Assembly (NCBI GenBank): GCA_947496905.1
Contig: CANMEW010000016.1
Coordinates: 1-17,910, forward strand
Source: Rickettsiales bacterium
GTDB taxonomy: Bacteria > Pseudomonadota > Alphaproteobacteria > Rickettsiales > UBA1997
Length of the DNA: 17,910 bases
Direction: 5' to 3'
The position numbers and the translations under genes were made by a program. Positions 1 to 7,276 of the stretch are shown one piece after another. The stretch's first letter is position 1; every line of letters begins with the position of its first letter. The notes below the pieces were generated by a model. The model was not told the DNA's origin. It searched no databases and was given only the letters and a program-made list of their open reading frames with translations.

Positions 1-138
1 TCTGAAAAACCATCTTTTCCGGAAATTTTGTCGTTACCAAATTTTTTCGCGAGCACGTACATCAAGGTACGCTTTCCTGCTCAAAAATTTGTTGCCTAAA
101 AATTTCTCGAAAAATCCAGGTTTTTCAGAGGTTCCTTA
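1..138 (+). repeat. R1 long-hairpin repeat, copy 1 (left tip cut by window)
   Basis: This non-coding element is almost identical to the reverse complement of 5048-5195; I see only about two substitutions plus end variation. Its core (about 31-93) also recurs at 14274-14332. The start TCTGAAAAACC is the inverted repeat of GGTTTTTCAGA near 119-129. Inner arms continue the pairing around a central hairpin, GAGCACGTAC paired with GTACG...TGCTC, so the whole unit can fold into one long imperfect hairpin. It ends five bases before the ftsW stop codon. The left tip lies outside the window. Confidence 0.9.
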
Positions 139-142
139 GCTT

Positions 143-1306
143 TTACATCAACTTCAAATTCCCGTAATCGACGTCGCGGTGATATTTTTTCTTCGTAAAG
201 GCGAGAATTAATCCGAAGCAAATTGCGGTGGAAATCATTGACGAACCGCCATAGCTGATGAAGGGTAGGGTCATCCCTTTAGTCGGTAGCAGCTTTAAAC
301 TCACGCCAATATTTACAATCACCTGAATGGTGAATTGCATCATCAATCCACAAAGCGAGAGATAGACAAACATATCTTCCTCATCCAATGCCCGCTTGAC
401 AATGCGGGTGATCAAATAAGCAAAAATCAGCAAAATTATTGCGCAGGTAAAAATTCCATATTCCTCGCCGACGACAGCAAAAATAAAGTCGGTGTGAGAG
501 TCGGGGATGAACTGCTTTACCACGCCATTTCCGGGTCCAGTTCCAAAAAATCCACCATTAACAAAAGCATCAATCGACCTTTCCGCTTGGTAATTTTTTT
601 CTCCCGAATCCAGAAATTTATTCATGCGATCTTGAACATGTGGGAAAATGGCGTAGGCTCCGGCGCCAGCAAATAAACCCATCAAAACCAGCGCAGAAAT
701 GAATTGCAGAGGCAATCCGTAAACAAAAAGTTGAGTTGCCCAAAGAACTGAGAAAGTGAGCGTCATGCCGAAATCAGGCTGCAGCAAAAGAAGCAGGGCA
801 ATCAAAGAAAAAAGGCTAATCGAAATTCCGTATTTTGTTGTCCATTTTTCGAAGTGAAATTTCTGCAAAATGAAGGCGTGAAATATTACGAAGAATGCCT
901 TCACGAATTCTGATGGCTGTAGCGTGAACCCTGCGAGTGCAATCCATCTTTTTGCCCCCTTCGCTTCTGATCCAAAAACCAAAACTACGCCAAGAAGTAA
1001 AACTGCGCCGATCAATCCAAGGAGTGAGAAATTTTTTATTTTCTCCTGATCAAGAAAAGAAATTGCGACCAACAAAAACACCGCAATCAAAGAGAAAACC
1101 ACCTGCTTCTTTACGAAGAAAAACTTGTCGACATTAATTTTTTTAGCGGTCATCGGACTAGAGCTGGCGGTCATCATCAGGCCGAAGACAATGATCCCGA
1201 GCACGATTAGAAAATTAACTTTGTCGATGTCGAGCCACCATTTCTTAATAAAATTTAAGTGACGACGATCGAAGGTGTGATTGGATTTTATATCCCAGCT
1301 GTCCAT
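143..1306 (-). CDS. ftsW: Lipid II polymerase / cell division protein FtsW
   Basis: This is a SEDS-family integral membrane glycosyltransferase that polymerises lipid II into septal peptidoglycan with its partner class B PBP. The protein is about 387 residues, normal for FtsW, with roughly ten hydrophobic segments after a polar N-terminus. FtsW-type signatures are present: a GAKRW segment followed by LQPSEF, LQPDFG, GTGPGNG, then IPDSHTDFIFAVVGEEYG, and near the end LLPTKGMTLPFISYGGSS. These favour FtsW over RodA. I chose the ATG at 1306; an in-frame TTG at 1318 would add four residues. Neither has a clear Shine-Dalgarno. It is divergent from argH, so no mur gene lies upstream as in a classic dcw cluster. 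Repeat R1 follows the stop directly. Confidence 0.95.
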   Translation of the reverse strand: MDSWDIKSNHTFDRRHLNFIKKWWLDIDKVNFLIVLGIIVFGLMMTASSSPMTAKKINVDKFFFVKKQVVFSLIAVFLLVAISFLDQEKIKNFSLLGLIGAVLLLGVVLVFGSEAKGAKRWIALAGFTLQPSEFVKAFFVIFHAFILQKFHFEKWTTKYGISISLFSLIALLLLLQPDFGMTLTFSVLWATQLFVYGLPLQFISALVLMGLFAGAGAYAIFPHVQDRMNKFLDSGEKNYQAERSIDAFVNGGFFGTGPGNGVVKQFIPDSHTDFIFAVVGEEYGIFTCAIILLIFAYLITRIVKRALDEEDMFVYLSLCGLMMQFTIQVIVNIGVSLKLLPTKGMTLPFISYGGSSMISTAICFGLILAFTKKKYHRDVDYGNLKLM

Positions 1307-1344
1307 GGTTAATGACAAAAAGTTGTTGATTAGCGTGAGTAGGT

Positions 1345-1374
1345 TTGAATCGCGTTAGTTTGGTGAGGTTTATA
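1345..1374 (+). promoter_or_regulatory. Candidate sigma70-type promoter for argH
   Basis: TTGAAT (1345-1350) and TTTATA (1369-1374) are separated by 18 bases in the ftsW/argH divergent gap. The inferred leader to the argH ATG is about 85 nt and contains a GC-rich stem, GCGCG (1389-1393) with CGCGC (1407-1411), of unknown role. This is a pattern match only. Confidence 0.3.
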
Positions 1375-1467
1375 AATTCATTGCGGAAGCGCGTAAATTT
1401 ACTTTGCGCGCAGTAATTCAGCCAGCAGAAAATTTAAACGAAGTTAAAATTTAATTAATTTAGAGAC

Positions 1468-2859
1468 ATGAAAAAAACTTCTGCGAATAAAATGTGGGGA
1501 GGGCGTTTTGAAAAAAAACCGTCTGACCTAATGCAAGAAATTAATCAATCGATCTCCTTTGATCAAAAGCTCTACAAGCAGGATATTGCCGGCTCTATCG
1601 CTCATGCAAAAATGCTTTCCGCAGTCAAAATAATTTCCAAAAGCGAGTCAGAAAAAATTATTAATGGCTTAAAAAAAATCGAAAAAGAAATCGAGGCAGG
1701 AGAATTTGAATTCAAAATTGAGCTCGAAGACATCCACATGAACATCGAGTCACGCTTGAAGGAAATCATCGGCGATGTTGCTGGCAAGTTGCACACTGCT
1801 CGCTCCCGTAACGATCAAGTCGCTTTGGATTTTCGTCTTTTTGTGCGTGACGAAGTCGATGAAATTTTGAATTTAATTTTTGATCTGCAAAAAAATTTAG
1901 TAAAAAAAGCTGAAGAAAATTTTGGCGTAATCATGCCCGGATTCACTCATTTGCAAATTGCTCAGCCTGTCCTTTTTTCCCACCACTTACTTGCCTATTT
2001 CGAAATGTTTAAGCGCGATATTTCTCGTCTGAGCGATCTGCGCAAAAGAATGAACGAATGCCCTTTGGGTGCTGCTGCTCTTGCCGGTACATCATTTCCG
2101 ATCGACAGAAAAATGGTTGCTGCTGAGCTCGGTTTCGATCGTCCAACCGCCAATTCAATGGACTCGGTTTCTGATCGCGACTTCGCCATTGAATTCCTTT
2201 TTTGCCTTTCACTTACCGCCACGCATTTGTCGCGTCTTGCCGAAGAAATTGTGATTTGGATGAGCAAAGGTTTCGAATTCATCAGACTCTCCGACGCCTT
2301 TACTTCCGGTAGTTCAATCATGCCGCAAAAGAAAAATCCTGACGCCGCAGAATTAGTGCGTGGCAAAACCGGACGTATTTTTGGTTCACTTTTTTCTCTA
2401 CTCACAACCATTAAGGGAGTTACTCTCACCTACTCTAAAGACATGCAGGAAGACAAGGAGCCAGTTTTTGATGCAACAAAAAATTCTAAACTTTGTTTGC
2501 GTGCAATGTCCGGCATGATTACCGACATGAGCGTGAATGAGAAAAAAATGTTAGAGATGGCGCAAAGCAGCTACTCAACTGCAACCGACCTTGCAGACTG
2601 GTTGGTAAAAAATCTAAAAATTCCATTTCGTGACGCTCACCACATCACGGGTTCAATCGTGAAAATGGCAGAAAGTAAAGGCTTGGGTTTGCATGAATTA
2701 AAACTTTCTGACATGCAAAAAATTGAGAAAAAAATCACCGCAGAAATTTTTGATGTTCTTACGGTAGAAAGTTCTGTGGCGAGTAGAGTCAGTGTCGGTG
2801 GGACTGCGCAGTCCTGCGTGAAAGAGGAAATTTTGAAAGCTAAGAAGTTGGTGAAGTAG
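1468..2859 (+). CDS. argH: Argininosuccinate lyase
   Basis: ArgH catalyses the last step of arginine synthesis, splitting argininosuccinate into arginine and fumarate in the cytosol. At 463 residues it matches the family length, and it belongs to the fumarase/aspartase superfamily. Visible motifs are MWGGRF near the N-terminus, LHTARSRNDQ around 108-117, PGFTHLQ at 157-163 with the catalytic His at about 161, and the superfamily signature GSSIMPQKKNPD at 281-292 carrying the catalytic serine loop. The ATG at 1468 has only a weak upstream GAG. The gene stands alone without other arg genes. Its last 20 bases overlap the 3' end of the convergent ruvX. An R1-type repeat end begins right after its stop. 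Confidence 0.97.
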   Translation: MKKTSANKMWGGRFEKKPSDLMQEINQSISFDQKLYKQDIAGSIAHAKMLSAVKIISKSESEKIINGLKKIEKEIEAGEFEFKIELEDIHMNIESRLKEIIGDVAGKLHTARSRNDQVALDFRLFVRDEVDEILNLIFDLQKNLVKKAEENFGVIMPGFTHLQIAQPVLFSHHLLAYFEMFKRDISRLSDLRKRMNECPLGAAALAGTSFPIDRKMVAAELGFDRPTANSMDSVSDRDFAIEFLFCLSLTATHLSRLAEEIVIWMSKGFEFIRLSDAFTSGSSIMPQKKNPDAAELVRGKTGRIFGSLFSLLTTIKGVTLTYSKDMQEDKEPVFDATKNSKLCLRAMSGMITDMSVNEKKMLEMAQSSYSTATDLADWLVKNLKIPFRDAHHITGSIVKMAESKGLGLHELKLSDMQKIEKKITAEIFDVLTVESSVASRVSVGGTAQSCVKEEILKAKKLVK

Positions 2860-3346
2860 TATTTTTAGAGGCGTCCTTAATTTTAAGGAGCTCTGGTATG
2901 CTCAAAAAATGCTGTAAAATTACGCTGGCAGCGATGTCATCTACGAATTTATTTTTTTTGCGAGACAGTGGAGAAAGGTTGTATTCTCTGGCTTCGAAGC
3001 TGCTTAATCTTTCCTCAAAAAGAAAAATTGGGAATTTTTTTTCCAGAAATTCGTCAAAATTTTTGGCAAAATTTTCTGCAAATTCCGACATCATCTGAGG
3101 GCTTCCATCCATTTGCAGAGGGTGCCCAATCACGATTCCGACAATATTATTTTCAGAAATAAATTCTCGAATTTTTGTAAAATCTTTTTGATTGCCTTGG
3201 CGATTCAAAATTAATTTAGGGGTGGAAATCACTCGCCTGTCATCGCACACTGCAATGCCAATTCTTTTTGTTCCGACATCAATCGCCATTAGCCGACCCT
3301 TTATTGGCAAGGCTTCACTCACTTTGTTTAAGTCATTAATAATCAT
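2840..3346 (-). CDS. ruvX: RuvX/YqgF family RNase H-fold nuclease
   Basis: This is a YqgF-family protein, implicated in pre-16S rRNA 5' end maturation and annotated historically as a putative Holliday junction resolvase. The 168 residues show GRLMAIDVGTKRIGIAVCD (about 17-35, first catalytic Asp), IVIGHPLQMDGS, FEERLSSFEA and a C-terminal DDIAASVILQHFL helix with the last acidic pair. About 25 residues follow this helix, a longer tail than usual. That tail overlaps argH and includes an R1 repeat end read in reverse, so it may be an acquired extension. The ATG at 3346 lies 15 bases from the divergent gatC start, an arrangement common in alphaproteobacteria. Promoters must therefore overlap coding sequence. 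Confidence 0.93.
   Translation of the reverse strand: MIINDLNKVSEALPIKGRLMAIDVGTKRIGIAVCDDRRVISTPKLILNRQGNQKDFTKIREFISENNIVGIVIGHPLQMDGSPQMMSEFAENFAKNFDEFLEKKFPIFLFEERLSSFEAREYNLSPLSRKKNKFVDDIAASVILQHFLSIPELLKIKDASKNTTSPTS
2861..2880 (+). repeat. Solo R1 terminal repeat (remnant)
   Basis: These 20 bases match the right end of R1 copy 3 (14363-14382) at 19 of 20 positions, with no internal R1 sequence beside them. The site begins one base after the argH stop and encodes part of the ruvX C-terminal tail on the other strand. The bases 2874-2888 also form a small palindrome, TCCTTAA with TTAAGGA. It may be a relic after excision or deletion. Confidence 0.6.
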
Positions 3347-3361
3347 TACAATTTTTTGCTT

Positions 3362-3652
3362 ATGTCCAACGTTACCAAGGAAGATATTAAAAAAATTTCT
3401 CGTTTAGCAAAAATAGAAGTGCGCGAAGAAGGTCGTGAAGCTTTGGCGAAGCAAGTTGGAAGTATTATTGGTTGGGTGGAAAAATTAAATGAGGTCAATA
3501 CCGACAATGTTGAGCCGCTAACCAGCGTTCACAATGCGCCGCTTTACATCGCGGAAGATAAAATCAGTGACGGCAACATCACCGAAGATGTTCTAAAAAA
3601 TGCAAAAAACGCGAAATACAACTATTTCACTGTTCCAAAAGTCATCGAGTAG
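3362..3652 (+). CDS. gatC: Aspartyl/glutamyl-tRNA amidotransferase subunit C
   Basis: GatC is the small subunit of the GatCAB amidotransferase, which converts mischarged Glu-tRNA(Gln) or Asp-tRNA(Asn) to Gln-tRNA or Asn-tRNA. It stabilises the GatA/GatB interface. The protein is 96 residues, the family length. It begins MSNVTKEDIKKISRLAKIEV, then shows NTDNVEPLTSV and ends with FTVPKVIE, all typical of GatC. I use the ATG at 3362; a TTG at 3356 would only add two residues. The next gene is an hda-like gene five bases downstream rather than gatA, so gatA and gatB must lie elsewhere. Confidence 0.94.
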   Translation: MSNVTKEDIKKISRLAKIEVREEGREALAKQVGSIIGWVEKLNEVNTDNVEPLTSVHNAPLYIAEDKISDGNITEDVLKNAKNAKYNYFTVPKVIE

Positions 3653-3657
3653 AAGCC

Positions 3658-4344
3658 TTGTCACAGCTCTCTTTTCCCTTTCAAGTCTGTAATGATTTAA
3701 ATCCCTACCGAGAAGAAGATTTTCTTCTGCTCGCAGAAAATTCTGCTTCCGTAAATTTTTTGCAGAAATTTTTTGCGCAAAAAAATTTTTCCAACTCCCA
3801 GTTTCAATCTTTGATTCTCAAAGGCGCAGCGTCATCTGGCAAAACTCATTTGCTGCAAATTTTCGCTCAAAAAAATAACGCAGAATTTCTGAATAAAGAA
3901 AAAATTTCTGACGTAAATTTGGCGGAATTTTTTTCCGCTAACCAATTTTACATTTTGGAAAATTTTGATGAAATTCGCGACGAAGAATTGATTTTGCGCC
4001 TAATAAATTCAGCCTCCGAAGCGCAAGCATTTTTAATTTTAAGCGTTTCTTTGAAGCTAAAATTTTCCCTCCCAGATCTCCTCTCTCGCCTAAAAAATAT
4101 TTTCGTTACTGAGATAAAAACTCCGTCACAGGAGTCGGTTAAACTGCTTTTGGCAAACGGTCTGTCGCGTAGGCAAATCAAACTTTCTCGCGCTGTGATC
4201 AATTTTATTTCCGGCGCCATTAACCGGCATTACGAAACTATTTTTGCAGTGGTGAAGCTAATCGAACTTCACTGCCAAGAGGGCGGGAAAAATCTTACAA
4301 CAAAAGAGGTTAGGGTAGTTTTAAAAAGTTGTCTGCTCGGATAG
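3658..4344 (+). CDS. hda: Hda-like DnaA homologue (AAA+ replication regulator)
   Basis: This 228-residue protein resembles the Hda/HdaA group, short DnaA relatives lacking the DNA-binding domain IV. They bind the DNA polymerase sliding clamp and promote ATP hydrolysis by DnaA to limit re-initiation. QLSFPF at residues 3-8 fits the clamp-binding motif at the Hda N-terminus. A Walker A, GAASSGKT, is at 56-63. The Walker B region, FYILENFDE, is degenerate compared with DnaA. A lid-like helical region follows, around LSRRQIKLSRAVINFISGAINRHY. The start is a TTG at 3658, chosen because it places the clamp motif at the extreme N-terminus. It lies five bases after gatC and is probably co-transcribed. 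The call rests on architecture more than on high identity. Confidence 0.82.
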   Translation: MSQLSFPFQVCNDLNPYREEDFLLLAENSASVNFLQKFFAQKNFSNSQFQSLILKGAASSGKTHLLQIFAQKNNAEFLNKEKISDVNLAEFFSANQFYILENFDEIRDEELILRLINSASEAQAFLILSVSLKLKFSLPDLLSRLKNIFVTEIKTPSQESVKLLLANGLSRRQIKLSRAVINFISGAINRHYETIFAVVKLIELHCQEGGKNLTTKEVRVVLKSCLLG

Positions 4345-4464
4345 ACTTGGATTTTTTGGTTAAAACCGACAACAACTTGCCATCTACGTTCCCACTTTAT
4401 TTACTGCACATCGGTCAAATTCAGATCACCATCAACCACTTCCCATCAACTAAAAAACCAAAAA

Positions 4465-4884
4465 ATGAAAAACAGGATTATAAAAAATATTGCCCAAATC
4501 TTGCTGTGTCCCGCGCTTATTCTGCTGCAGAATTGTGCATCCATTTTTAATGGCGGCTCCCAGTCTATCGTAGCTACCGCTTCCGGAGATGTTGAAAATA
4601 TTTCTGTTGAAATTACTACTTCAGATGGCGCTTACAAAAGTAGACTACCTACAACTATTGTTACTACTCCTTCTAGCTTTAATCAAACTAGTATCACTAT
4701 TAAAGATAAATGCTATGAAGAAACTAAGATTGAGATAAAAAAATCTATCACTCCGTCTTTTTGGTCAAACATATTGCTTGGTGGTTTGATTGGTATGAGC
4801 ATAGATTATTTTGATGGATACATGTGGAAAATGGATAGACAAGTTTCTGTTCCACTTAACGAAAGAGATGTTTGTAAAAAATAA
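4465..4884 (+). CDS. Small putative lipoprotein
   Basis: I do not recognise a named gene. The 139-residue product has a positively charged start, a hydrophobic stretch and a likely lipidation cysteine at residue 24 (LLQNCASIF). Asparagine at position -1 is unusual, since Ala, Gly or Ser is normal there. The pattern CASIFNGGSQS, a threonine-rich beta region, then NILLGGLIGMSIDYFDG near the C-terminus resembles small bacterial lipoproteins of the CATIFSG...GGLIG-ID type, whose function is unknown. It follows hda after 120 bases, so it probably has its own promoter. An A-rich leader replaces any Shine-Dalgarno. A strong terminator lies 20 bases after the stop. Confidence 0.75.
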   Translation: MKNRIIKNIAQILLCPALILLQNCASIFNGGSQSIVATASGDVENISVEITTSDGAYKSRLPTTIVTTPSSFNQTSITIKDKCYEETKIEIKKSITPSFWSNILLGGLIGMSIDYFDGYMWKMDRQVSVPLNERDVCKK

Positions 4885-4903
4885 TTTTTTTCTTCCGCTA
4901 ACT

Positions 4904-4943
4904 AAAAAACCGGCGACTTCTTAACGAGGTCGCCGGTTTTTTT
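4904..4943 (+). terminator. Rho-independent terminator after lipoprotein gene
   Basis: AAAAAACCGGCGACTTC (4904-4920) pairs with a near-complementary GAGGTCGCCGGTTTTTT arm (4926-4942) across a short TTAAC loop. The arm runs into a T tract. The A tract on the other side means it could also act on the minus strand, downstream of glmS. Confidence 0.9.
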
Positions 4944-4962
4944 ATACTCCATGATTGCTTAA

Positions 4963-5010
4963 ATCCCTTTGTAAAAGGGGATGGTTTGGGAAAGTGTGAA
5001 GCAGCTTTTC
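4963..5010 (+). repeat. R3 double-hairpin repeat, copy A
   Basis: The unit has a first stem (CCCTTT paired with AAAGGG, about 4965-4979), then TGGTTTG, then a second imperfect stem carrying AGTGTGAAGCA. Read on the minus strand, 14458-14506 has the same order: CCCTCTTT/AAAGAGGG, TGGCTTG, then AGTGTGAAGCA. Both copies lie downstream of a gene in that gene's own direction. Confidence 0.6.
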
Positions 5011-5047
5011 TTCTTCGCAATGGGGCAACTAGGCTCTGTGGGACATC

Positions 5048-5195
5048 TTAGGAACATCTGAAAAACTTGGATTTTTCGAGAAATTTTTAGGCAACAAATT
5101 TTTGAGCAGGAAAGCGTACCTTGATGTACGTGCTCGCGAAAAAATTTGGTAACGACAAAATTTCCGGAAAAGATGGTTTTTCAGAGGTTCCCTTA
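5048..5195 (-). repeat. R1 long-hairpin repeat, copy 2
   Basis: This is the reverse complement of copy 1, nearly identical over the shared 138 bases, which implies a recent duplication. Both ends are visible: AGGAACATCTGAAAAAC on the left is the inverted partner of GTTTTTCAGAGGTTCC on the right. The right end includes the TTA that reads as the glmS stop codon on the minus strand. There is no open reading frame of note. Confidence 0.92.
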
Positions 5196-7046
5196 CTCTA
5201 CCGTAACAGACTTAGCTAAATTCCTTGGTTGATCAACATCGTTGCCTTTGAAAAGGGCGACGTAATAAGCGAGAAGTTGGGTTGAGATCACCGGTAGTAG
5301 CGCTTCTTGAATCATTCCGGAAATTTCTGGTAGCTCTATTTTATTTTTTGCCATCTTACCAAATTTTGAAATACCGACTTTGTCGCTAATAAAAATTATT
5401 TTCCCTCCGCGAGCATTAACCTCCTGCGCATTTGACACAGTTTTCTCAAATAGATCATTGCGGGCATTGTGCGGTGCGATGACGATGACCGGCATTTTTT
5501 TGTCGATCAGCGCGATTGTTCCGTGTTTTAATTCTCCAGCTGCAATGCCTTGAGCATTGATGTAAGAGAGTTCACGAAACTTTAGTGCCGCTTCAAAAGC
5601 GGTAACCTGCGAAATGCCGCGACCAATGTAGAGAGCATGCTTTGCTCTAGTTAGAGACTTTGCGATTTTCTTGATATTTTTGAGATCATTTACGTCGAAT
5701 AGCTGACCCATCTTCATGCCAGATTCTGCGAGCTCTTGCAGTAAATCAGATTTTTCTTTTTCAGAAATTTTTTCTTTTACGCATCCCAAATGAATTGCTA
5801 AAAGTGCCAGAACTGAGATTTGCGCAGTGTAGGCCTTGGTTGAGGCGACGCCAATTTCTGGACCAGCAATTGTACGAATTACGGAGTCAGAAAGTTGTGC
5901 CATTAAACTGTGGGCAGCATTGATTACAGAGAGAATTTTTTGGCCATTCTGTTTGGCGAATTTTAATGCGGCGAGCGTGTCAGCAGTTTCTCCAGATTGA
6001 GAAATGAAGAGCATGAGATTGTCATCACGAAATGGATGAGTGCGGTAACGGAATTCGGAAGCGATGTCCACTTCAACTTCAACTCCAGAAATTTTTTCGA
6101 TTAAATATTTGGCGCAAAGCCCTGCGTAGTAAGATGTACCGCAGGCGACAATGGTAATTTTGTTAATTTTTTTTAGATCGAAAGTGAAGTTTGGGAGATG
6201 AATGGAGTTGCTGCTACTGTCGACATAGGCCTGCAAAGTTTCTTCTAAAACTCGCGGCTGTTCATAAATTTCTTTAAGCATGAAATGATCATAACCATCC
6301 TTGGAACTGCGTTTTCCTTCTACTTCCATCAGCTTGGGAGATTTTTTTAATTCCCTTCCTGCTGCGTCAAAAATCTCGATATTTTTTTTTGAAATAATCG
6401 CGAATTCACCATCCTCTAGAGTGATGATTTTATTGGTGCGATCAGACAATGCGTAATAGTCGGAGGCGATGTAATTTTCTTCTTTGCCAACACCCAAAAC
6501 TAGCGGAGAGCCACGTTTGGCAACGGCAATTAGGTCATCGTGATCTTTAAAAATTACTGCTAAAGCAAAGGTTCCACGAATCTCCTTTGTTGCTGCAAGT
6601 AAGGATTTTTTGATGTCGTGAGTTTTTTCGAAATGGAATTCGATTAGGTGGGGAATGATTTCGGTATCTGTTTCGCTGAGAAGTTGATCTTTGGAAATGT
6701 GACCAGATTTTTTTAATTTTTCTCGTAGCTCAGAATGATTTTCGATGATGCCATTGTGAACTACGCAAATTTTCGATGATGCGTGAGGATGGGCATTTTG
6801 CTTACTTGGGCGACCATGGGTAGCCCAGCGCGTGTGGCCAATTCCAATGTCGGAATGTAGATTTATTTTTTCTAGAGCAGCTTCAAGTTTGGCAATTTTC
6901 CCCTCCTCTTTCACCGTCTTAAAAATATTTTTTTCAAGCACAGCAATTCCGGCAGAATCGTAGCCGCGATATTCCAATTTTTTTAAGCCTTCAAGAATGA
7001 TCGCGACAGAGTTTTTACTGCCAACAACTCCAACAATTCCGCACAT
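5193..7046 (-). CDS. glmS: Glutamine--fructose-6-phosphate aminotransferase (isomerising)
   Basis: GlmS makes glucosamine-6-phosphate from fructose-6-phosphate and glutamine, the entry step to UDP-GlcNAc for peptidoglycan and lipid A. The 617 residues are close to the usual 605-610. The N-terminal Ntn glutaminase starts MCGIVGVVG, so Cys2 becomes the N-terminal nucleophile. RGYDSAG, TRWATHG and HNGIIENH follow. Two SIS domains form the isomerase half: SQSGETADTL in the first, and GRGISQVTAFEAALKFRELS in the second. The C-terminus is DQPRNLAKSVTVE, the canonical end. No glmU or glmM is adjacent. The stop codon falls in the tip of R1 copy 2. The 229-base gap to xerD holds a small stem (GAGCGC 7082-7087 with GCGCTC 7099-7104) that could lie in the glmS leader. 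Confidence 0.97.
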   Translation of the reverse strand: MCGIVGVVGSKNSVAIILEGLKKLEYRGYDSAGIAVLEKNIFKTVKEEGKIAKLEAALEKINLHSDIGIGHTRWATHGRPSKQNAHPHASSKICVVHNGIIENHSELREKLKKSGHISKDQLLSETDTEIIPHLIEFHFEKTHDIKKSLLAATKEIRGTFALAVIFKDHDDLIAVAKRGSPLVLGVGKEENYIASDYYALSDRTNKIITLEDGEFAIISKKNIEIFDAAGRELKKSPKLMEVEGKRSSKDGYDHFMLKEIYEQPRVLEETLQAYVDSSSNSIHLPNFTFDLKKINKITIVACGTSYYAGLCAKYLIEKISGVEVEVDIASEFRYRTHPFRDDNLMLFISQSGETADTLAALKFAKQNGQKILSVINAAHSLMAQLSDSVIRTIAGPEIGVASTKAYTAQISVLALLAIHLGCVKEKISEKEKSDLLQELAESGMKMGQLFDVNDLKNIKKIAKSLTRAKHALYIGRGISQVTAFEAALKFRELSYINAQGIAAGELKHGTIALIDKKMPVIVIAPHNARNDLFEKTVSNAQEVNARGGKIIFISDKVGISKFGKMAKNKIELPEISGMIQEALLPVISTQLLAYYVALFKGNDVDQPRNLAKSVTVE

Positions 7047-7224
7047 TTTTTCTGAAATTTAGTTGATCAAATAGAGACGCGGAGCGCAAGCTAGGAAGGC
7101 GCTCAGCCCAAGTCAATCATAATATTTTGAAATAAATTTGAGGAGTGTTTCTGGGCGTAGTTTTTGCGCAGTAAGTGGCAATTGGTATTGATGTTTGTCA
7201 TTGCTTTACCGAGTCCGCTACCCT

Positions 7225-7243
7225 TTAGTGGCGCCTCTCAAAA
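7225..7243 (+). repeat. Possible solo R1 end upstream of xerD
   Basis: TTAGTGGCGCCTCTCAAAA matches the left end of R1 copy 3 (from 14234) at 16 of 19 bases. The following CCATC matches the copy 1/2 type instead. No internal R1 sequence follows. It lies 34 bases before the xerD start. It could be a relic or a chance match. Confidence 0.35.
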
Positions 7244-7276
7244 CCATCCCCATTAACAATCCTCAACCGTCGCATT

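Noticed and set aside
335..676. Plus-strand open frame of 113 codons inside ftsW
   Set aside because: It lies wholly antisense to a clear ftsW and its translation has no domain-like pattern.
1995..2429. Minus-strand open frame of 144 codons inside argH
   Set aside because: It is antisense to highly conserved ArgH motifs, including the GSSIMPQKKNPD region; composition explains the frame.
4329..4550. Open frame of 73 codons between hda and the lipoprotein gene
   Set aside because: It overlaps both genes in another frame, with no ribosome site or recognisable protein features.
4978..7250. GGGGATGGTTT at 4978-4988 and its inverse AAACCATCCCC at 7240-7250 as inverted repeats flanking glmS
   Set aside because: Only 11 bases match and the flanks do not align further; each piece is better explained by R3 and by the R1-like end.
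7047..7276. A glmS-type ribozyme or riboswitch in the glmS upstream region
   Set aside because: The 6-bp stem at 7082-7104 is the only structure seen; it does not resemble the glmS ribozyme, which is known mainly from Firmicutes.
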